Assembly (NCBI RefSeq): GCF_014200725.1
Contig: NZ_JACHCL010000005.1
Span: 124,001 to 188,000 of the forward strand
DNA length: 64,000 nt
Reading direction: 5' to 3'
DNA from: Janthinobacterium silvisoli
GTDB taxonomy: Bacteria > Pseudomonadota > Gammaproteobacteria > Burkholderiales > Burkholderiaceae_D
The notes under the pieces are model-generated. The model saw only the letters and a program-made list of their open reading frames with translations, had not been told where the DNA came from and did not search any database. A program made the position numbers and the translations under genes. Shown here piece after piece: positions 7,407-14,265 of this stretch; position 1 is the stretch's first letter, and each line of letters begins with the position of its first letter.

Positions 7407-10223
7407 ATGCGGTTCTTGTTGATCGCGGCAGCCGTAGCATCGTTCTTGATGTCGTCTGGCGCCCATGCACAATCCCCCCAGGCAGAGCCCGCTTACCGGG
7501 AAACGCAGGTACGCCAGGGCGCTTACGCGACCGGTCCTGCGCCAGCGTGGGTCACGCCCGCCGACATTCCCGAGAGCACCTTGAGCGGAGATGCGATACG
7601 GCGACTGTCGGAAACCCACTTTCTGGCAGGGGCAGTGCCTGCGTTTTATATCCGCCAGGTTATCCAGATCAACAGTCCGGCTGGCATGGCCAACCTGGGG
7701 CCGATCATCATGAACTTCGTGCCGGAATATCAGAGCCTGACCTTGAATACCTTGCGCATACTGCGCGGCACTGAAGTCATCGACGTGCGCGACACAGCCA
7801 AGGTACGCTTCCTGCAAAGGGAGACAGGCCTGGAACAAGGCGTATACCAGGGTGTCGTCACTGCATCCATACTATTGGACGACTTGCGTGTCGGCGACAT
7901 ACTGGATTTCGCTTCCACCACCACCGGCATCAATCCTGTATTTGGCGGTAAATACTTCGAATCCGCCGCCTGGACACCTCCGGTGCCAACAGAAATGCGG
8001 CGGGTAGTCTTGCAATATCCAGACAAGCGTCCCGTGCACTACCGTTTCCTCGGCCCCATCCCCCAAGGCGAGGCAAGCAAACCGCTACGCAGTATGGTCG
8101 GCGACATGGTACGACTGCAATTCGAAGAACGCCGACCAGCCATAGTGGCGGCAGAACTCTTTACGCCCCCATCTTACGATGCATCAACGTCATTGGAATT
8201 TTCCGAATATGGCTCGTGGAATGACGTCGCGCGGTGGGCAGCCGATCTGTTTGTCAACAAGGAAACGCCAGACACACAATTCACACAGCGTGTCACCGCT
8301 TTGCAAGCCGCGCCAACAGAAGAAGAGAAAATCCTCCAGGCTATTCGCTACGTGCAAAATGAGATACGCTATTTCTCGGTATCTTTCAATGAAAGCACCC
8401 ATCGGCCCGCAGCGCCCGGGCTGACGCTGCAACGCCGCTATGGCGATTGCAAGGATAAATCGCTGCTGCTGGTGAGCCTGCTCAAACAACTGGGCGTGCG
8501 CGCCGACATCGTTCTGGTTGCCTCAAAACGCTACAAGAATATGGATGCGCAACCACCCTCGCCCGGTGTGTTCGATCATGTGATCGTCAAGCTGGCACAC
8601 AATGGCAAAGAGTATTTCGTCGATCCGACACGGGTCGGCCAGGCGGGAACGCTTGAAACCATGGGGCAATACCTCACGGGTGCCGAAGTACTGGTGGTCG
8701 ACAAGGCAAGCCGCTCCTTGGTGACGATCCGCAATACCGATACCTATGCCGCTACGCCGAACAGCGAATTGCATGAAACCATGTCCTGGCCCGATTTCGA
8801 CAAGCCCGCCACGTTTGAAAGCAAGCTGATCGTTCGTGGCAAATATGCCGAATCGATGCGCCAGGGTGCGCAGAGCCTGCCTGCGCAATTCGATACGTTT
8901 CGCACGCGCTACCTGGCACAGCGCTATCCCGAGGCACGCCGCATCGGCAATGCCGAGCTCAGTGACGACCTGCTGGCAAACCAGCTGACCATTATCGACC
9001 GCTACACCATCGACAAGCCGGGCGAAATGCAACAGGACACCAGGCTCGTCACTTTCGCGCCATCCAATTTTTTTGATGCCATCCGTGTCATCAGTGGCGC
9101 GCAACGCAGCACACCCATGGTATTGCCCGACGCTCCGCAAGAGCTGCGTTATTCGTTTGACCTGAACTTGCCCGCCAACGTCAGCGCCATGTTCGATCCA
9201 CGCAGCGAGAAAATCAACAACGATTACTTCAAGTTCAAACTCAATGAAAGATTCCGTGGCAATACCATGCATATGGATCTGGTATTGAAAGTCGTGGCCG
9301 ACGCCGTGCCGGCAACGGGCATGAAAACCTATCTCGGCGATCTGAAGCAGATGGGCGAACTGATACGTGGCGTGGTACCGATACAGCCCAGACTGCTAAA
9401 GGCTACGGCGCCTGCCAATAGCGACCCGGCGCAAGTACTGGCGCAAAGGCTGCGCGAGCAGCAGCAGACGGAAATCGGCGTCTATTCCAAGGTGATCAAA
9501 GATAACAAGCTCACCGGCAAGGATCTGGCGGCCGTGTATGCTGCACGCGCTGTCAGCCATAGCAATCTGATGCAGATGGACGAAGCGCTGGCCGATATCC
9601 TGCAAGCGAGCCGGCTCGATCCCTCCGAATCTGATCATCCACTCGACCTGGCCATCATCTATGAAAAACGTGGGCAAAACCAGGCTGCTATCGAGCAGGT
9701 CAAACGCGCCCTGGTGCTGGGCGCCGATCCGTATCGCATCTACACTCTGCGTGGCCAGATCTATTCCCATATGGGAAAATACGAAGATGCCCTGCGCGAT
9801 CTTGAACAGGCGGCACTATCGCAGGATAACAAGCCAGGCCTGCCCTATGCCAGACTGTGGTACTTGTGGACATTGGGCCAGGCGGGCTTGCCAGTGCCAG
9901 CAACATTGAAACAGCAGCTGGATCAGGAGTTGACGGGCCCCTGGCCACGTGCAGCGTATGGCATGTTCACCGGCGCATCCACACCCGAAACGGTGTTGGC
10001 ACAGGTACAGAAGATGCAGGGCGAGGAAAGGCTGATGGCCTTGTGCGAAGCGTACTTTTACGTCGGAAAATACTATCTGGTCAAAGGCAACAAGGCAAAA
10101 GCCAGAGAGTATTTCGAGAAAACCAGGGCTACCGGTCTGACTATCTATACGGAATATGTCGCCGCGGTACAGGAACTTGAACGCATGGACCGGCCGGAGC
10201 AGCCGGCGGCAGGCAGCCAGTAA
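7407..10223 (+). CDS. Secreted DUF3857 - transglutaminase-like - TPR protein
   Basis: The 938-aa protein has a signal peptide ending SSGAHAQ (about residue 22). A DUF3857 region (about 55-230) is followed by a transglutaminase-like core with the putative catalytic Cys in RRYGDCKDKSLLLV, His in FDHVIVKLAHNG and Asp in YFVDPTR. A second beta-rich region follows, then TPR-like helices in the last 200 residues (for example AIIYEKRGQNQAAIEQVKRALVLG). This domain order is common in Bacteroidetes and Proteobacteria, but the function is unknown; envelope peptide or protein processing is inferred from the fold. It is a single gene with its own AT-rich promoter and a convergent terminator. Confidence 0.8.
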   Translation: MRFLLIAAAVASFLMSSGAHAQSPQAEPAYRETQVRQGAYATGPAPAWVTPADIPESTLSGDAIRRLSETHFLAGAVPAFYIRQVIQINSPAGMANLGPIIMNFVPEYQSLTLNTLRILRGTEVIDVRDTAKVRFLQRETGLEQGVYQGVVTASILLDDLRVGDILDFASTTTGINPVFGGKYFESAAWTPPVPTEMRRVVLQYPDKRPVHYRFLGPIPQGEASKPLRSMVGDMVRLQFEERRPAIVAAELFTPPSYDASTSLEFSEYGSWNDVARWAADLFVNKETPDTQFTQRVTALQAAPTEEEKILQAIRYVQNEIRYFSVSFNESTHRPAAPGLTLQRRYGDCKDKSLLLVSLLKQLGVRADIVLVASKRYKNMDAQPPSPGVFDHVIVKLAHNGKEYFVDPTRVGQAGTLETMGQYLTGAEVLVVDKASRSLVTIRNTDTYAATPNSELHETMSWPDFDKPATFESKLIVRGKYAESMRQGAQSLPAQFDTFRTRYLAQRYPEARRIGNAELSDDLLANQLTIIDRYTIDKPGEMQQDTRLVTFAPSNFFDAIRVISGAQRSTPMVLPDAPQELRYSFDLNLPANVSAMFDPRSEKINNDYFKFKLNERFRGNTMHMDLVLKVVADAVPATGMKTYLGDLKQMGELIRGVVPIQPRLLKATAPANSDPAQVLAQRLREQQQTEIGVYSKVIKDNKLTGKDLAAVYAARAVSHSNLMQMDEALADILQASRLDPSESDHPLDLAIIYEKRGQNQAAIEQVKRALVLGADPYRIYTLRGQIYSHMGKYEDALRDLEQAALSQDNKPGLPYARLWYLWTLGQAGLPVPATLKQQLDQELTGPWPRAAYGMFTGASTPETVLAQVQKMQGEERLMALCEAYFYVGKYYLVKGNKAKAREYFEKTRATGLTIYTEYVAAVQELERMDRPEQPAAGSQ

Positions 10224-10237
10224 CAGACAGTGATACT

Positions 10238-10267
10238 GGATGATGCTGCCAAAGAGCAGCATCATCC
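10238..10267. terminator. Bidirectional hairpin between convergent genes
   Basis: A perfect 12-bp stem (GGATGATGCTGC and its complement) with a 6-base loop lies between the stops of the DUF3857 gene and the ABC-F gene. There is no long T-run on either side. Confidence 0.65.
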
Positions 10268-10279
10268 ACAAGCACTCGC

Positions 10280-12028
10280 TTAGGCGCTGATGCCCAACGC
10301 CCGATTCAGCTGATCCAGTTCTTCCCGCCACACCCGCTGGCTGGCCAGCTTCTGATGCCGGGGCTTGCGGGCCAGGTCCTCAGCCAGCAATTGTTCCAGT
10401 TCGCACAAGCGTTCCAGTTGCAGGTCTACCTCGCTTTGCACAGGCACCAGCACCGGCGCCTGCTTGCTTGGCTGAGGGGCGGGTGATACGCCGTCTGCCG
10501 TGCTCAGCCTTGCATACGCGCTGGGTGCATCGGGCCACTCTTCCAGCTTGCCATCGGCCACCACCCAAAAGCGGTTGCACGCTGTTTCGATCAAGTCGCG
10601 GTCATGCGAGACCAGCAGGCAGCCGCCTTCAAAACCTTGCAGCGCCCATCCCAGTTCGGCCTTGCCTTGCATATCGAGGTGATTGCTGGGTTCATCGAGC
10701 AGCAGTAAATGATAACTGGCCAGCGACAGGCCGAGGAACAGCAGCCGCGCCCGTTCGCCCCCGCTCAAGGTCGCCACCTTTTGCCCATGCCGGGCATAGC
10801 CAAAACCAGCCGAGATCAAGGCTTGCCGGCGCGCCAGCTGGCTGCGGCTGACTTCATTCTGCACGGCAAACGGATACAGGGCATCCGATAAATCGGCCTC
10901 GTCGGCCAGTTGCTGCAAGGACTGGTCGTAGTAACCGACGTTGGCGGCCCGATGAAAACGCAGATCCAGGCGTTGATCTTCCTCCCCGGCTTGCATCGCT
11001 TGCCAGCACAAGCGCAGCAAGGATGACTTGCCACTGCCGTTGGCGCCCAGCAAGGCGACCCGGTCGCCCGGTTTCAGCCACAGCTGGCCGACATGGAACA
11101 GCACGGGCGACTGCGGCACGGCGCGCACGGCAAGCGCGTCCAGCACCAGCAACTGCTTGGCGGCCAGCGCCTTGCCGCGCAAGCTCAAGCGCCACGGCGC
11201 GCCATCGCTGACAAAAGCTTGCTCATCCTTCAGCTTGGCGATGCGCCGCTGCATGGTCTTGGCCTTGCGCGCCAGGTTTTCATTGTCGTAGACCTGTCCC
11301 CATACGGCCAGGCGCTTGCTGCTGACGGCCAGGCGGTCGATTTCCTTTTGTTCCGCCGCATGGCGGGCGGCGGCAGCCACATCGGCCTCGGCCAATGCGG
11401 TCAGTGCAGGGCCGCAAGGCAGCTCGAAATCGTAGATGCGCCCGTCGCGCAAGATCCAGCTGCGCGTGGTGACGTTATCTAACAGACGCTGGTCGTGCGA
11501 AACAAGGATGAGGGCACCGCGCCACTGCGCCAGGAATCGCTCCAGCCACAGCAAAGATGGCAAGTCCAGGTGATTGCTCGGTTCATCGAGCAGCAACACG
11601 TTCGGCTCTTGCAGCAGGGCGCGCCCCAGCAGCAAGCGCGTGTGCTGGCCGCCGGACAGCGAGTGCACCGGCACTTGCGCCGTAGCGGCATCGAAGCCCA
11701 GTTCGGCCAACAGGCTGTCGACCCGCCAATGCCATTCGGGACGATCGAGCACGGGCGCCAGCAAGGCGTCGTACAGGCTCAGGCTGGCGAGCCCGGCCGG
11801 CAGATGTTGCTCCACATGCTGCAAGCGGCAGGCGCGCGCAGTGTGGATGCTGCCGGAGGTAGCCTCCCGTTTGCCGCTGAGCAGGCCTAACAAGGTGGAT
11901 TTGCCGCAACCATTGTGGCCGATCAGACCGATGCGGTCGCCCTGGCGCAAGGTAAAGGCGAGTTCAGTGAACAGGAAACCGTCGTGGGATTCCAGGTGTA
12001 AAGCTAGGGTAGAGATAAGGGTAGTCAT
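10280..12028 (-). CDS. ABC-F family ATPase (translation/antibiotic-target protection type)
   Basis: Two ATP-binding cassettes without membrane segments. The first has Walker A GHNGCGKST, signature LSGGQHTRLLLG and Walker B LLLDEPSNHLD. The second has GANGSGKSS, LSGGERARLLFL and LLLLDEPSNHLD. A charged linker lies between them (region of AVSSKRLAVWGQVYDNENLARKAKTM). This is the ABC-F layout (Uup, EttA, YheS and resistance factors), whose members act on the ribosome. I chose the ATG at 12026-12028 (582 aa) because the family N-terminus starts there; a start at 12085 would add 19 residues without domain match. A 28-codon frame and stem-loops lie just upstream. Precise subfamily not determined. 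Confidence 0.85.
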   Translation of the reverse strand: MTTLISTLALHLESHDGFLFTELAFTLRQGDRIGLIGHNGCGKSTLLGLLSGKREATSGSIHTARACRLQHVEQHLPAGLASLSLYDALLAPVLDRPEWHWRVDSLLAELGFDAATAQVPVHSLSGGQHTRLLLGRALLQEPNVLLLDEPSNHLDLPSLLWLERFLAQWRGALILVSHDQRLLDNVTTRSWILRDGRIYDFELPCGPALTALAEADVAAAARHAAEQKEIDRLAVSSKRLAVWGQVYDNENLARKAKTMQRRIAKLKDEQAFVSDGAPWRLSLRGKALAAKQLLVLDALAVRAVPQSPVLFHVGQLWLKPGDRVALLGANGSGKSSLLRLCWQAMQAGEEDQRLDLRFHRAANVGYYDQSLQQLADEADLSDALYPFAVQNEVSRSQLARRQALISAGFGYARHGQKVATLSGGERARLLFLGLSLASYHLLLLDEPSNHLDMQGKAELGWALQGFEGGCLLVSHDRDLIETACNRFWVVADGKLEEWPDAPSAYARLSTADGVSPAPQPSKQAPVLVPVQSEVDLQLERLCELEQLLAEDLARKPRHQKLASQRVWREELDQLNRALGISA

Positions 12029-12046
12029 GGCTCTTGTCTTTGATCG

Positions 12047-12060
12047 GGATGCAAGCATCC
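12047..12060 (-). promoter_or_regulatory. Stem-loop in the ABC-F leader
   Basis: GGATGC and GCATCC pair around a 2-base loop, ending about 18 bases before the ABC-F start codon. A second small hairpin (TATCGC, GCT loop, GCGATA) covers the stop codon of the upstream small frame. Together they make the leader between 12029 and 12136 potentially structured. Confidence 0.4.
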
Positions 12061-12136
12061 GCGTTAACAGGAGCGCTAACGACAACCATGAGCCGAGGAA
12101 AGACTCTGAAGGGAGATTTACTTTGCTCTGACCAAG

Positions 12137-12223
12137 TTATCGCAGCGCGATAGAACGAGGGCAAGAGCGGGCAACTATACCAAAGGCACGTACGCCCCAA
12201 ACGGCATACTTCCAGTCTTCCAT
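12137..12223 (-). CDS. Putative 28-aa leader peptide / small protein upstream of the ABC-F gene
   Basis: A short frame with an unusually good ribosome-binding site: AAAGGAGGAATC directly before the ATG at 12223. The peptide begins MEDWKYAVWG and ends CPRSIALR. It stops 108 bases before the ABC-F start on the same strand, with a hairpin overlapping its stop codon and another just before the ABC-F start. Many ABC-F resistance genes are induced by drug-dependent stalling on such leader peptides, so a regulatory role is a reasonable inference. A stand-alone small protein is the alternative. No homolog is known to me. Confidence 0.5.
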   Translation of the reverse strand: MEDWKYAVWGVRAFGIVARSCPRSIALR

Positions 12224-12284
12224 GATTCCTCCTTTCTTTAACAAGTTGTTGAAAGAATCAATATAGCATTCACCATGCGATACA

Positions 12285-13043
12285 TCAAATACCGTGCCGG
12301 TGCCGCGTCAAGAACAGCACGATGCACACGCCCACGGCGATCAGGATCACTTGCGGGATGGTTTCGCGCACGGTGGCGCGGCGCTGCATCTGCGGCATCA
12401 GATCGCTCAAGGCAATATAAATGAAACCGGATGAAGCAAACACCAGTACGTAGGGGATCAGGTTGCTGGCGCGGTCCAGGGTGAAGTAGCCAAGCAAGCC
12501 GCCGGCGACTGCCATCAGGCTGCACAGCAAGTTGAATACATAGGCGCGCAGGCGCGAGAAACCGGCGTTCAAGAGCACGATAAAGTCGCCGATTTCTTGC
12601 GGGATTTCATGCGCGATGATGGCCAGGCCCGTCACCAGGCCCAGTTTCGGGTCGGCCAGGAAGGCGGCAGCGATCAGGATACCGTCCGTAAAGTTATGCA
12701 TGCCATCGCCGACCAGTATCATCCAGCCAGCCTTGCCCGCCTCATGCTTGTCGTGCCCGTGGGCATGGTGGTGGCCATCGCCTTCATGGTGGTGGGAATG
12801 GCGCAGGATGGCGAATTTTTCCAGCAAGAAGAAGGCCAGCAAGCCGATCAGCAAGGTGGCAAACAGGCTGCGCGGGTCCGCATGCGACTCGAACGCTTCC
12901 GGCAAGGCGTGCAGCAAGGAGGTCGACAGCATGATGCCCACGGACAGGCTGACCATGCGCTCGACTACCTTGGACAAGAATGCAAACGAAAAGATCGCCG
13001 CCGCGGTAATGCTGAACAGGCCCGCGATGGTGGTCGCGAGCAA
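12285..13043 (-). CDS. ZIP-family divalent metal transporter
   Basis: The 252-aa membrane protein has about seven to eight helices. A His-rich cytosolic loop (HSHHHEGDGHHHAHGHDKH, about 84-102) is followed by the ZIP metal-site motifs HNFTDG in helix 4 and HEIPQEIGD in helix 5. It probably imports Zn2+ or Fe2+. The only standard start in frame is the TTG at 13041-13043, which has no ribosome-binding site. GAGG at 13077-13080 instead sits 6 bases before in-frame ATC codons at 13068-13070 and 13065-13067, just after an in-frame stop. The true N-terminus may therefore be nine residues longer (IIDPVLLSI) from a rare start codon. Confidence 0.87.
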   Translation of the reverse strand: MLATTIAGLFSITAAAIFSFAFLSKVVERMVSLSVGIMLSTSLLHALPEAFESHADPRSLFATLLIGLLAFFLLEKFAILRHSHHHEGDGHHHAHGHDKHEAGKAGWMILVGDGMHNFTDGILIAAAFLADPKLGLVTGLAIIAHEIPQEIGDFIVLLNAGFSRLRAYVFNLLCSLMAVAGGLLGYFTLDRASNLIPYVLVFASSGFIYIALSDLMPQMQRRATVRETIPQVILIAVGVCIVLFLTRHRHGI

Positions 13044-13085
13044 TATGGATAAAAGGACGGGATCGATGATTTCTTACCTCAAAAT

Positions 13086-13107
13086 GGGCGCCGGGTCACG
13101 GGCGCCC
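13086..13107 (-). promoter_or_regulatory. GC-rich stem-loop just before the ZIP ribosome-binding site
   Basis: GGGCGCC and its complement form a 7-bp stem with an 8-base loop, followed on the minus strand by ATTTTGAGG. It could be a leader attenuator or simply an upstream terminator. A second stem (ACCGGGC with GCCCGGT) is at about 13220-13243, and an ATGCA-N7-TGCAT repeat at 13186-13202. No Zur or Fur box that I recognise is present. Confidence 0.35.
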
Positions 13108-13293
13108 GCTGTGCTGGCGTCTGGCCTGATGATGACGGTATTGCCAATTATTTTGCGCGCTTGGCGGCAGCGTAGCGCAGGGAAGATGCAATTGTACTGC
13201 ATTGAGGCGCGCTTGAGGCACCACCGGGCATTTTCAGCCCGGTTCGCTTGTCATATTAAATAACGGAAAAGAAACGTTGTGGGGCTTGCCAGA

Positions 13294-14178
13294 TCAGGCG
13301 ACACCGTGTTGTTTGAACCACGCCAGGCAGCGCGCATAACCGTCTTTTGCATCGGCCGCGATGTAGCTGGGGCGATAATCGGCGTTGAAGGCATGGCCCG
13401 CATCGGGATAGACCACGAACTCGGACTGGTTGCCGCCCTTGGCCAGCGCTTCCTTCATCTTGGCAATCGATTCCTGGCTGATGCCCGTATCCTTGCCGCC
13501 ATACAAGCCCAGTACCGGCACTTTCAATGTCGGAGCAATATCGATGGGATTGGTCGGCATCAAGGGGCTAGGTTCGCCTACCAGGCGGCCATACCAGGCC
13601 ACGCCCGCCTTGACGGCCGGGTTGTGCGCCGAATACAGCCAGGTGACCCTGCCGCCCCAGCAAAAACCGGTGATGCCCAAACGGCTGGTATCGCCGCCAT
13701 TCTGTTTAGCCCAGGCAACAACAGCGTCCAGGTCGGACAAGACTTGCGCATCGGGCGTCTTGGCGATGATGCCTTTCATTAATTCCGGAATGCTGCTGAC
13801 CTTGGTCGGATCGCCCTGGCGCACGAACAGGTCGGGCGCCAGCGCCAGATAACCCTGCTTGGCGAAACGGCGCGCCATGTCGGCGATATGCTCGTGCACG
13901 CCGAAAATCTCGGAAATCACCAGCACCACGGGCAGGCCCGTCTTGCCTTCCGGCTGGGCTGCATACACGGGCACGGCCTGGCCATCGACCATTACCGTCA
14001 TGGTGCCAGTCACCAGACCCACGGTATCGGTCTTGATGACGTTTTGCGCCGCCACCGGCAACACGGCCACGGCAAAGCCCGTGCCCAGTGCTACTTTCAG
14101 GAAACCACGGCGGCCATCGGGCCCGGACAAGCTGCTCTGACCCAGCAAACTCTCACAATCCTTGATCATGTCATGCAT
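13294..14178 (-). CDS. Dienelactone hydrolase family protein with Tat signal
   Basis: An alpha/beta hydrolase of 294 aa. The N-terminus contains the twin-arginine motif GRRGFLKVALG followed by a hydrophobic stretch ending PVAAQ, so it is probably exported folded. The hydrolase domain shows the Cys nucleophile in GFCWGG, the Asp in YGGKDTG and the His in PDAGHAFN, the dienelactone-hydrolase triad. Family members hydrolyse lactones or esters; the substrate is not known. I chose the ATG at 14176-14178 because AGGAG lies 6 bases before it; the start at 14205 has none. It is downstream of polA on the same strand. Confidence 0.82.
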   Translation of the reverse strand: MHDMIKDCESLLGQSSLSGPDGRRGFLKVALGTGFAVAVLPVAAQNVIKTDTVGLVTGTMTVMVDGQAVPVYAAQPEGKTGLPVVLVISEIFGVHEHIADMARRFAKQGYLALAPDLFVRQGDPTKVSSIPELMKGIIAKTPDAQVLSDLDAVVAWAKQNGGDTSRLGITGFCWGGRVTWLYSAHNPAVKAGVAWYGRLVGEPSPLMPTNPIDIAPTLKVPVLGLYGGKDTGISQESIAKMKEALAKGGNQSEFVVYPDAGHAFNADYRPSYIAADAKDGYARCLAWFKQHGVA

Positions 14179-14265
14179 GCGTTTCTCCTGAAATATGACG
14201 TTCATAAAAAAATGTCGGCTTACGCTGCGCTAAGCCGACCTGTAAAGCATTACTCGTGATGACTT

